From Fulvivirga kasyanovii (lineage in GTDB: Bacteria > Bacteroidota > Bacteroidia > Cytophagales > Cyclobacteriaceae): a DNA stretch of 32,469 bases. The notes beneath the pieces were generated by a model, which was not told the origin of the DNA, ran no database searches, and saw only the letters and a program-made list of their open reading frames with translations. This document shows, one piece after another, positions 14,509-22,607 of the stretch; within the stretch, counting starts at the first letter, position 1; the number at the start of each line of letters is the position of its first letter. The position numbers and the translations under genes are program-made. The stretch is taken from positions 1 through 32,469 of the forward strand of contig NZ_SMLW01000638.1 in assembly GCF_009711405.1 (NCBI RefSeq), read 5' to 3'.

Positions 14509-17424
14509 ATGAGAAAATTAACGCTCATGCTACTTTGCTTTTCTATATTCTCTGCTTCTTATGCTCAGGAGCAAAGGGTATCAGGAAAGGTACTGGATGC
14601 AGAAACAGGCACTTCCATGCCGGGAGTCAGCGTACTGGTGAAAAACACTACACGGGGTGTAGTTACTGATGTTGACGGCCAGTACACTATCAATGTAGAC
14701 CCCTCTTCTACATTGATATTCAGTTTTATAGGATATGAAACATTAGAAACGCAGGTGGGCAACCGCACCTCGCTGGATGTTACTTTAACGCCTTCTATCT
14801 CTGAGTTACAGGAAATAGTGGTGGTAGCTTACGGCAATAAAAAGAAAGCCGATGTGACTTCATCGGTCACTAGCATTGATGGCGGAGAGCTCACTGATGT
14901 GACTTCCCCGGATGTATCGACTATGCTACAGGGAAAAGCTGCGGGTGTACAGGTAGTTACAGGATCAGGGCAGCCCGGATCCATGCCGGTGATCCGTATC
15001 CGGGGTATAGCCTCACTCAATGGCAATGTTGACCCGCTATGGGTTGTTGATGGTGCTATTTATCATGGCACGCCTAACCTCAACCCTAATGAAATACAAT
15101 CCATCTCGGTACTCAAGGACGCTTCGGCAACAGCACTCTATGGCTCACGAGGTGCCAACGGTGTGATAGTAGTCACCACTACCCAGGCGGAAACAGGAAA
15201 AAGCAAGCTGTCGCTTTCTACTCGGACAGGTTACAGCTATTTCAATCAGGGCAACTTTGAGGTCATGAATTCTGCCCAGCTTTATGATTACTATGGCCAG
15301 TTTGCCAATCCTTCAAGCATACCCACCGAAATCACTGATGACGTGCTAAAAACTGATTTCAACTGGATCGAAAATGGCACACAAACCGGTGTGGTGCAAG
15401 ACCATACGCTGGCTTTTTCAGCAGGAACAGACAAATCAAAAACTTTCATATCCCTGGGTTATTATGACGAAACCGGTACGGTGAAGGGGTATGAGTATGA
15501 CCGGCTGAGCTTCAGGCTAAATCACGACTATAACGTGAGTGAGCGCCTGACTCTTAAACCCAAGATCGCTGCAAACTATAGCAAAAGGGACAACAAACAG
15601 CATTCTTTATATCAAATGTATACTAACCTGCCCTGGGATGCTGCCTATGAAGAAGACGGCACCATTATCAACCCTCAGGACCAGGGTGTGACCTGGTATG
15701 GCCGCGACAGGAGTAATTACCTCTACGACCTGCAATGGAACTATTCGGAAGGTACTTCATTCAATCTGTTTTCCAACTTTGACGTCGAGTTTGACATCTT
15801 GCAGAACCTGACCTTCATCTCTACCAATAACATCACGCTTTATGGCAGTGACAGCAAGTCATACACTGATCCGGCTTCTAATTCCGGCGAGGCCAATAAC
15901 GGAGAGCTTTACACTTACTCAGCCAAACGGATCACAAGGTTCACCAACCAGATGCTCAGGTATTCCAAATCATTTGGATCACACAATCTCAATGCCCTGG
16001 TAGCTTATGAGTACAACGACTATGTGTTTGAAGATCTGGGGGCGACAGGCTATGGCATTATTTCAGGCACGGAAATTCTCAATAATGCCGCCAAGCCTGC
16101 CGATGTCAACGGGTTTAAGAATGATTATGCCCTGCAATCATTCCTGTTCAATACGGATTACTCGTATGACAACCGTTACCTCGCCCAGTTTTCCATCAGA
16201 AGGGATGGAGCCTCAAACTTTGGAAGAAACAACCAATATGGTACCTTTTATTCTTTCAGCGCCGGCTGGAACATCCACAACGAGGCATTTTTTGATGTAG
16301 CAGCGATCAACTCCCTGAAGTTGAGAGGAAGTTATGGTGCGGTAGGAAACCGGCCAAGCTCTCTCTACCCGCAATATGACTTGTACAACCTCAGCAACAC
16401 CTACAATGGTGCGCCTGTAACCACTCCTTCGCAGTTGGGCAACGATGACCTGTCATGGGAAAAGTCGTACCAGACGAATATCGGTATCGATGCTTTCCTT
16501 TTCGAAAGGGTTAATTTCTCGGTAGAGTATTACAACAAAAACACTTCTGACCTGCTCTATTTCGTCACTTTACCTTCCGCTTCCGGTTACACGGGTTATT
16601 GGGAAAATATTGGTGGCGTGAAGAATACGGGTATCGAAACCATGGCATCGGTGGATATTTTTAAAGATGGCGACTTTACCTGGAACGTAGGATTCAATAT
16701 CGGCTCTAACAACAATGAGATCACGGAGCTATATGAGGACCAGGAAATAGACCGGGGAAGGAATGTTTCCCGTGTTGGTGAGGATTTCAACTCATGGTTT
16801 TTAAACAAATGGCTCGGTGTAGACCCTGAAACCGGGGCTCCTTTGTGGGAGGTAGTAGACCCTGAAACCGGCGAAGTTTCTGAAACTACGGACTGGAACG
16901 AAGCTACAAAGCAAATTGTAGGCACTTCTTCTCCTGACTTCTACGGAGGTTTCAATACCAGACTGGGCTACAAAGGCCTTACCCTGTCGGCAAACTTTGC
17001 TTTCTCGAAAGGTGGCAAGATCTACAATGCCAGCCGCGAGCTCTATGACTCTGACGGCGCTTACCCTACATACAACCAGCAGGTGCTTGCCGATGACTGG
17101 AGCCGCTGGGAAAAGCCGGGCGACCAGGCCACTCACCCTCAGGCTTTCTATGGTGGCAACAACTTGTCGAACAAAACCTCTTCCCGGTACCTGGAAGATG
17201 GCAGCTTCCTGAGAATGAGAAATATCCGCCTGGGCTATACACTGCCCACCGGACTGATCAGCAAGCTTAAAATGAGCACGGCGGAAATCTATGTATCTGG
17301 CGACAACCTGCTGACTTTCACCAAATTCACTGGCATGGACCCGGAGGTGGGTATTGAAGGAGTTTACTCTAACCTGTACCCTGTATCACGACGTGTAGCT
17401 GTCGGCCTGAACATTTCATTCTAA
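14509..17424 (+). CDS. susC: SusC/RagA-type TonB-dependent outer-membrane transporter
   Basis: A 971-residue protein, normal for SusC. The signal peptide is MRKLTLMLLCFSIFSASYA. It is followed by a carboxypeptidase-regulatory-like beta-sandwich (about 22-95, VSGKVLDAETGTSMPGV to FIGYETLE), then the SusC TonB-box style segment LQEIVVVAYGNKKK, the plug with ITSIDGG-like and SVLKDASATALYGSRGANGVIVVTT segments, and a large beta barrel ending in aromatic-terminated NISF. It imports oligosaccharides across the outer membrane with TonB energy, in complex with the SusD protein encoded 8 bases later. The ATG at 14509 begins directly at the signal peptide; a TTG six bases upstream is in frame but unlikely. 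The context (AgaS, GH109) suggests a GalNAc-containing glycan. An operator-like element upstream links it to the agaS operon. Confidence 0.97.
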   Translation: MRKLTLMLLCFSIFSASYAQEQRVSGKVLDAETGTSMPGVSVLVKNTTRGVVTDVDGQYTINVDPSSTLIFSFIGYETLETQVGNRTSLDVTLTPSISELQEIVVVAYGNKKKADVTSSVTSIDGGELTDVTSPDVSTMLQGKAAGVQVVTGSGQPGSMPVIRIRGIASLNGNVDPLWVVDGAIYHGTPNLNPNEIQSISVLKDASATALYGSRGANGVIVVTTTQAETGKSKLSLSTRTGYSYFNQGNFEVMNSAQLYDYYGQFANPSSIPTEITDDVLKTDFNWIENGTQTGVVQDHTLAFSAGTDKSKTFISLGYYDETGTVKGYEYDRLSFRLNHDYNVSERLTLKPKIAANYSKRDNKQHSLYQMYTNLPWDAAYEEDGTIINPQDQGVTWYGRDRSNYLYDLQWNYSEGTSFNLFSNFDVEFDILQNLTFISTNNITLYGSDSKSYTDPASNSGEANNGELYTYSAKRITRFTNQMLRYSKSFGSHNLNALVAYEYNDYVFEDLGATGYGIISGTEILNNAAKPADVNGFKNDYALQSFLFNTDYSYDNRYLAQFSIRRDGASNFGRNNQYGTFYSFSAGWNIHNEAFFDVAAINSLKLRGSYGAVGNRPSSLYPQYDLYNLSNTYNGAPVTTPSQLGNDDLSWEKSYQTNIGIDAFLFERVNFSVEYYNKNTSDLLYFVTLPSASGYTGYWENIGGVKNTGIETMASVDIFKDGDFTWNVGFNIGSNNNEITELYEDQEIDRGRNVSRVGEDFNSWFLNKWLGVDPETGAPLWEVVDPETGEVSETTDWNEATKQIVGTSSPDFYGGFNTRLGYKGLTLSANFAFSKGGKIYNASRELYDSDGAYPTYNQQVLADDWSRWEKPGDQATHPQAFYGGNNLSNKTSSRYLEDGSFLRMRNIRLGYTLPTGLISKLKMSTAEIYVSGDNLLTFTKFTGMDPEVGIEGVYSNLYPVSRRVAVGLNISF

Positions 17425-17432
17425 TCCAAAAC

Positions 17433-19091
17433 ATGAACAAGATGAAAAAATTATCTCTACTCATATTACTTTCTTCCATCTTCGTGGCTTGTGAGCTTGA
17501 ACGGTTTCCGTACGACTCCGTAGCCTCGGAAGAGTTATTTGAAAACGAAGGCGGCCTGGAGTCAGCAACTTTGGGCACTTATGCCATTCTTAAGGGTGAT
17601 GCTGATGGCAATGGTTTCGCGCCTCAATTATTCAGGCTCAGTGAATATCCGGGAGACAATGTGTCTTTAAGCGGAAACACGACCGACCCGCTCTTCTATT
17701 CTTATAACTATCAGAATATAACCACTAACAACCGGTCAAACAACATGTGGACGGCGGCATATCAGGCAGTAGTGGGCTGCAATAAAGTGATAGAGCTGGC
17801 GCAGGAAGGTGAATCTCCGGAAAGAGACCAATTGATCGGTGAAAATTATTATCTCCGTGCCCTTATTTATTTTCAGATGGTCAACATTTACGGAAGGCCG
17901 TACAGCCAGGGTACTGAAAACCTTGGAGTGCCCTTAAAACTAACTTCTGAAATTGATGATTTGCCTGACAGGCATACTGTAGGCCAGGTATACGAACAGA
18001 TCGTAAAAGACCTGCTAAAAGCTGAGGTGCTGATGACTATACCCAAAACCAATGCATATGCTACCAAAGAGGCTGCCCAGGCACTGCTTTCAAGGGTGTT
18101 TCTTTACATGGAGGATAACCAAAGGGCAATCGACTATGCAGATAAGGTAATTGCTTCAGGGAATTACAGCCTGATCCCTAATTCGAACCTGGAAGATTAC
18201 TTTAAACTGGCACCAGAGGATAACTCTGAAACCATATTCTGCTTCAGGTACCAGGAAGAGTCGGACTACAACCATGGCTGGTATACGGTGGGTTCTCTTT
18301 TTGCCAACATCAAAGGTACGGGTTGGGGAGAAATGTACGCCTCAAGCACTTACCTCGACCTGATCAACAGGCACCCGGAAGACGCCCGGAAAGGGTTTAT
18401 TGATCCACAGTACATCCTGGATGACAATGGGGATAAGATACCCGTCGTTTACTGGGTTGATGCGGATTATAAATATCAGTTCAGGCTTACTTTTGAAGAC
18501 GGCGGCTCAACATTCTTTACAGATAATAATGTCGATTACGAAGTGCAGTCTGAAGAGGTCAATGGGCGCACGCTTCATTTCTACATCAATGCTTCTGCGG
18601 AAAAAGTATACGTCACCAAAGGCTATGACCTGTATAAGCGTAATGGTTTTCCTAAGTTCTACGTTCTCAAAACTTCGCTCCAGGAGGATGTGGCCCAGCT
18701 TTGGTCCCCGGTAGTTTCTAGGCTTGGGGAGATGTACCTGAACAAAGCTGAGGCTTATGCTAAAATGGGTGATGATGCCCTGGCTCTTGAAAATATCAAC
18801 ATCATCAGGGAAAGGGCCGGTATACCTGCATACAATGGCGTAGGTGAACTTCCGGCCGGCACTACTGTGCTGGATGCTGTACTGGAAGAGCGCAGGCTTG
18901 AACTGGCTTTTGAAGGCCATAGAAAATTCGATGTTTTCAGAAACAACAGAACGATGAACAGAAGTTATCCGGGTTCTCACCTGAACGGAAGCAATCCGTA
19001 CTACCAGGTATTGCCCACCGATGATCGTGTAATAGAGTACATCCCTGAAAGCCAGATCATCGTACAGCCTACGCTGAAACAGAATGATTAA
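17433..19091 (+). CDS. susD: SusD/RagB-type glycan-binding outer-membrane lipoprotein
   Basis: A 552-residue lipoprotein that caps the SusC channel and binds glycan at the cell surface. The signal MNKMKKLSLLILLSSIFVAC has a lipobox with the lipidated cysteine at residue 20. SusD-family features follow: an N-terminal ACELERFPYDSVASEELFEN region, the helical TPR-like part with NYYLRALIYFQMVNIYGRPY (about 135-155), and the conserved C-terminal part with LYLNKAEAYAKMGD-like and LEERRLELAFEGHRKFDVFR (about 485-505). It follows susC by 8 bases on the same strand, the normal arrangement. A strong hairpin lies 30 bases after its stop and may set different expression of the following lipoprotein gene. 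Confidence 0.96.
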   Translation: MNKMKKLSLLILLSSIFVACELERFPYDSVASEELFENEGGLESATLGTYAILKGDADGNGFAPQLFRLSEYPGDNVSLSGNTTDPLFYSYNYQNITTNNRSNNMWTAAYQAVVGCNKVIELAQEGESPERDQLIGENYYLRALIYFQMVNIYGRPYSQGTENLGVPLKLTSEIDDLPDRHTVGQVYEQIVKDLLKAEVLMTIPKTNAYATKEAAQALLSRVFLYMEDNQRAIDYADKVIASGNYSLIPNSNLEDYFKLAPEDNSETIFCFRYQEESDYNHGWYTVGSLFANIKGTGWGEMYASSTYLDLINRHPEDARKGFIDPQYILDDNGDKIPVVYWVDADYKYQFRLTFEDGGSTFFTDNNVDYEVQSEEVNGRTLHFYINASAEKVYVTKGYDLYKRNGFPKFYVLKTSLQEDVAQLWSPVVSRLGEMYLNKAEAYAKMGDDALALENINIIRERAGIPAYNGVGELPAGTTVLDAVLEERRLELAFEGHRKFDVFRNNRTMNRSYPGSHLNGSNPYYQVLPTDDRVIEYIPESQIIVQPTLKQND

Positions 19092-19121
19092 AATAAACCA
19101 TTTATAAATTTCAACCACCGG

Positions 19122-19174
19122 GGTTGCCTGACTGACATTTCTATCACTTGATAAGAAAGATCAGTCGGGCAACC
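19122..19174 (+). promoter_or_regulatory. Long near-perfect hairpin between susD and the following lipoprotein gene
   Basis: GGTTGCCTGACTGA (19122-19135) pairs with TCAGTCGGGCAACC (19161-19174) over 14 positions, with one G-U wobble in RNA. Inside, TTTC/GAAA and TATCA/TGATA continue the stem to a very short loop, so about 53 bases fold almost entirely on themselves. No T run follows, so it is not a standard terminator. It could be a partial terminator, an RNA-stability or processing site, or a leftover repeat. It ends 18 bases before the next ATG. Confidence 0.7.
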
Positions 19175-19192
19175 TTCACAAACCTATTTACC

Positions 19193-21004
19193 ATGAACAC
19201 CTTTAAACCAACATCTTGCTTTATGGCATTTATTATTTCACTTTTTCTGTTCTTTTCCTGCTCACCGGACAGCGACACTCCTGTACCTGATACTGAGGAA
19301 GAAAGCGCACAAAACAACAAGCCGCTGGCGTTGAACATCAGCATACCTCCGGGAGGCAATAGCTGGGTCGTCAATGATATTGAAGAAAACAGCTCCATCA
19401 TCTCTGATGCGGGAATCCATAACTGGACAAACGAGGCCAACATCATCCGAACTTATTTTAAAGTTTATGCTACTGGTATTTTGAATGTGGGGTTAAATGC
19501 CAAGGCTCCAACAGGGGCTTCTACATTAAAAGTAACGATAGGAAGCCAGTCCAGGGAAATTACCATCAGCAATACCAACTACAAAAACATTGAGGTCGGC
19601 ACATTTGACATCGCTGAAACCGGGTATCACTATATTGAAATTGAGTGCACCAGCAAATCATCCAACTATATAGCTGATATTAATGATGTCCTGATCGGCG
19701 GGCCTGCCACTTCATCGGATGTAACTTATGTTAAGGATGAATTCTATTGGGGACGGAGAGGCCCATCTGTTCATCTGAGCTATCAACTGCCTCAGGGCAA
19801 GGATATTTTGTGGTTTTATAATGAGATCACCGTACCCCAGGGGCAGGATGTTATCGGCTCCTATTTCATGGCCAATGGCTTCGGACAGGGATATTTCGGC
19901 ATGCAGGTAAACTCTGAAACTGAAAGACGCGTACTGTTTTCAGTTTGGAGTCCGTACGACACGCAAAACCCGGATGAAATACCGGAAGATTATAAAATCA
20001 TACTGCTGGGCAGCGGTGAGGGTGTTACTATCGGTGAGTTCGGCAACGAAGGCTCCGGCGGACAAAGCTATAAGGTATTTGACTGGCAGGCCGGAACCAA
20101 GTACAAATTCCTGCTCAAAGGTGAGCCTGCACCAAATAATTCTACTGATTACACTGCCTATTTCTATGCTCCCGAAACCGGGGAATGGAAACTGATCGCC
20201 AGCTTTAGAAGGCCATATACAAGCACTTACCTGACCAATTTCCATTCGTTTCTGGAAAATTTTAACACCACAACGGGCTTCATTTCCCGCAAGGGCGAGT
20301 ATACTAACCAGTGGGTGTATGACACCGGCGGTCAATGGCATGAGCTGACCCAGGCTAGATTTACTGCCGATGCCACCGCTCGTAAGGGCAACAGGCTCGA
20401 TTATGCCGGAGGCGCCAGTGGCAATACGTTCTTTATGAAGAATTGTGGCTTTTTCAGCGACAATACCACCATAGACACGAACCACAGCAGAACTGGCAAT
20501 GGTTCAGCTCCCAATATAGACTTTTCACAACTGGAGGTGCCTTCTTTGCCGGAAGAGCCTGTCTATCTTGATAAGGCTGCCTGGAGTGTGATTGATTTCA
20601 GCTCTGAGGCTACCAGCGGCGAAGGTTCCAACGGTTTGGCTTCTTTAGTGCTTGATGATGATGCGGCCACTTACTGGCATAGCTGCTGGTCTGGCTGCGA
20701 TCAGACTTACTCCTACCCACATCACATCACTATTGATCTGGGCAGCTCTTCTACGGTTGATGGCATTCATTTCATACAGCGTGATGGCTCGCGAAAGGTA
20801 AAGGACATTGAAATTTTAGTAAGTGCCGATAACAGCAACTGGCAAAGCCTGGGCGATTATGTTTTGGCCGAAACTGCTGCTTCCCAGCATATTGACCTGC
20901 CGCAGAGTGCGACTTTCAGGTATTTGAAGGTAGTGATGAAATCGGCCCATGACGGTGCTGGTTTTGCTGCTATGGCGGAGATTGGTGGGTATGTCAGGAA
21001 TTGA
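19193..21004 (+). CDS. Surface lipoprotein: DUF5077-like, DUF3472-like and F5/8 type C (CBM32-like) domains
   Basis: A 603-residue lipoprotein. The signal MNTFKPTSCFMAFIISLFLFFSC has the lipidated cysteine at 23, followed by an acidic low-complexity linker. About 45-165 resembles a DUF5077 beta-sandwich (SIPPGGNSWVVN onward). About 170-425 resembles DUF3472 (VHLSYQLPQGKDILWFYNEI, YFGMQVNSE and WKLIASFRRPYT segments). About 460-603 is an F5/8 type C discoidin domain (LDDDAATYWHSCWSG, HHITIDLGSSSTVDGI, FRYLKVVMKS). F5/8C domains of the CBM32 group often bind galactose or GalNAc, which fits the locus. The middle domains have no established enzyme activity that I know of. A TTG-initiated start at 19148 is rejected because ATG 19193 begins at the signal peptide. 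Likely surface-exposed and co-transcribed with susCD. Confidence 0.85.
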   Translation: MNTFKPTSCFMAFIISLFLFFSCSPDSDTPVPDTEEESAQNNKPLALNISIPPGGNSWVVNDIEENSSIISDAGIHNWTNEANIIRTYFKVYATGILNVGLNAKAPTGASTLKVTIGSQSREITISNTNYKNIEVGTFDIAETGYHYIEIECTSKSSNYIADINDVLIGGPATSSDVTYVKDEFYWGRRGPSVHLSYQLPQGKDILWFYNEITVPQGQDVIGSYFMANGFGQGYFGMQVNSETERRVLFSVWSPYDTQNPDEIPEDYKIILLGSGEGVTIGEFGNEGSGGQSYKVFDWQAGTKYKFLLKGEPAPNNSTDYTAYFYAPETGEWKLIASFRRPYTSTYLTNFHSFLENFNTTTGFISRKGEYTNQWVYDTGGQWHELTQARFTADATARKGNRLDYAGGASGNTFFMKNCGFFSDNTTIDTNHSRTGNGSAPNIDFSQLEVPSLPEEPVYLDKAAWSVIDFSSEATSGEGSNGLASLVLDDDAATYWHSCWSGCDQTYSYPHHITIDLGSSSTVDGIHFIQRDGSRKVKDIEILVSADNSNWQSLGDYVLAETAASQHIDLPQSATFRYLKVVMKSAHDGAGFAAMAEIGGYVRN

Positions 21005-21104
21005 TTGTATCGTCTTTGTGATGGGTACGACTGGTGGATGGTGGCTGGGCTGTCTCTGTTTTGAGGTTACTATTTCTGTCACTGCTTCGGAACTGTAAAT
21101 TGAC

Positions 21105-21261
21105 CGTCATCGCGATGAGAGAGGTACGAACGAAGAAGCGATCTCCTCATTATTAGGTGTACTACGTTAGGTTCTGGCACTGCCTCGATCATCGAGATCC
21201 CTGATATTTTCAATAATGTGGCGATGTAATAAAGTTTTATGAAGAAAATTCAGGGATGACG
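21105..21261. repeat. Composite palindromic intergenic repeat
   Basis: The 348-base gap 21005-21352 has no gene. Its centre is this repeat. CGTCATCGCGATGAG (21105-21119) with AAGCGATCTC is the first part. The second part has the arms CCCTGATATTTTC (21199-21211) and GAAAATTCAGGG (21244-21255), followed by ATGACG, the inverse of the opening CGTCAT. The second part matches the repeat at 3832-3898. The flanks after the lipoprotein stop show nothing else that I can identify apart from the palindrome at 21309-21342. Confidence 0.6.
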
Positions 21262-21308
21262 AGGGGCTTAACAGTTTCATTGTTTACTGTTTACTTGTTC
21301 ACGAATTC

Positions 21309-21342
21309 ACCGGTCACCGATTACTTCCTTACGATGACCGGT
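21309..21342 (-). terminator. Palindrome after the TPR membrane protein gene, possible terminator
   Basis: ACCGGTCA (21309-21316) and TGACCGGT (21335-21342) are perfect 8-base inverted arms with an 18-base loop, 11 bases after the stop of the minus-strand TPR gene. It lacks a clear T run, so a terminator role is only suggested by position. Confidence 0.35.
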
Positions 21343-21352
21343 TAACGCGAAC

Positions 21353-22606
21353 TTAAACATTATTCTCCCTGATCAGAAAGAAGTTGGCGGCCCACTGGAA
21401 GCCGATGAAGCCGATGACGAAGATGGGGGTGAGCATGTTGAATATTTCACCTGTGGTGAAGGTTATGTATACTGCTCCTGCTCCGATCAGGGCCATTGCG
21501 GCGGTGTAAATGATGAGGGCGTGTTTGACTTTTGTGGCGTTGAACATGGTGCCGAGGGGCAGCATCATGGCAAAGCCAAAAAAGGCGACGGTCAAAAATT
21601 TATCGTCACTGGCTATAAAATAGAACAGGACGCCAATCAGGAACACAAGCAAACTGGCTCCTACAAAATTGGAGCTGACGATCTCTTTTTTATCCAAAAG
21701 GTGTTTTCCATAGGGGTTTAACCTCAAAAATAGGTTGCTCAGCGGTGATATTACCCAGGTTGAGAATGCTATCAGCGACAACAATATGACCAGAGGGGTC
21801 AAAAATGGTTGCAACGCCTGGTTATTCTGAGCAACGGATTTTAATACTTTCACTCCCAAATAAAAACCTATAATTACACCCCACTGATATTTGGCAGTCA
21901 GGTTACCAATCCAGAAGGCGTACTTCAGGAACAGCCTGTAAAAAAGGTTGTTGGCTTTCAGGGCTTCTACCATACCTGCCTGGGCGTAAGAGAAATTAGG
22001 ATCATTCTTTAACGATTCCCGGAAGTGTTCCAGCGCCTTTTTATGGTCTCCTTTTTCCAGCAATCCCCAGCCGTAATTGGCGTGGGTATAGGCATTGTTA
22101 GGGTCTTCTTTTAAGGCTCCTTCAATGGTTTTGTAGGATTCATCCTTTTTATTGAGTTTCAGCAGCGCTGTACTTCTGATGTTGAGACCAAGTAAATTTT
22201 GAGCGTCCAGCTCCAATGCCTTGTTCGCCAGCTCCAGCGCTTTCTCAAACTGCTTCCGGGTCAACTTTATGGAGGCCCACAGAGCATAAAAGTCAGCGTC
22301 GGCAGGATCAAGTTCCAAAGCGCGGCTTATATTTTCCTCGGCTTCATCGTACTTATCCTGATGTATGGTTATTCTGGCTTTGATATAAAACAGATGGCCT
22401 ATATCAGGGCTCACCCCTATCGCCGAATTGATCAGCATGTAAGCTTCATCATACTTGTTCAGTTGAAGGCTGACCTCAGACAGCAGTGCCAGCACCTGAA
22501 TATCCGTGGGGTTGGTGGCCAGTACATCTCTCAGTATTTTTTCAGCCTCCGAATATCTTTGCTGCTCCATCAGCAGCTCTGCCCTGTTGATTAGGTTATC
22601 TGTCAT
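21353..22606 (-). CDS. TPR-domain multi-pass membrane protein, unknown function
   Basis: 417 residues. The N-terminal half (about 1-215) is a tandem of roughly six tetratricopeptide repeats with spaced motifs such as RYSEAEKILRDVL, KYDEAEENISRALELDP and DHKKALEHFRESLKNDP. The C-terminal half has about six hydrophobic segments (near 242-256, 268-288, 313-332, 336-352, 363-382 and 390-411). There is no signal peptide, so the TPR half is probably cytoplasmic and available to a partner. The gene begins one base after the stop of the AAA+ ATPase gene, which itself has an N-terminal TPR region, so the two are translated together and very likely work together at the membrane. I do not recognise a named system. 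No catalytic motif is visible in this protein. Confidence 0.88.
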   Translation of the reverse strand: MTDNLINRAELLMEQQRYSEAEKILRDVLATNPTDIQVLALLSEVSLQLNKYDEAYMLINSAIGVSPDIGHLFYIKARITIHQDKYDEAEENISRALELDPADADFYALWASIKLTRKQFEKALELANKALELDAQNLLGLNIRSTALLKLNKKDESYKTIEGALKEDPNNAYTHANYGWGLLEKGDHKKALEHFRESLKNDPNFSYAQAGMVEALKANNLFYRLFLKYAFWIGNLTAKYQWGVIIGFYLGVKVLKSVAQNNQALQPFLTPLVILLSLIAFSTWVISPLSNLFLRLNPYGKHLLDKKEIVSSNFVGASLLVFLIGVLFYFIASDDKFLTVAFFGFAMMLPLGTMFNATKVKHALIIYTAAMALIGAGAVYITFTTGEIFNMLTPIFVIGFIGFQWAANFFLIRENNV

Positions 22607-22607
22607 G

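Noticed and set aside
18507-19118. Long minus-strand open frame of 203 codons
   Set aside because: It lies antisense inside susD, which has an undoubted reading frame; the translation has no protein-like features.
19148-19192. Earlier TTG start for the DUF3472-type lipoprotein
   Set aside because: It would put 15 extra residues before a complete lipoprotein signal and would start within the intergenic hairpin; ATG 19193 is clearly better.
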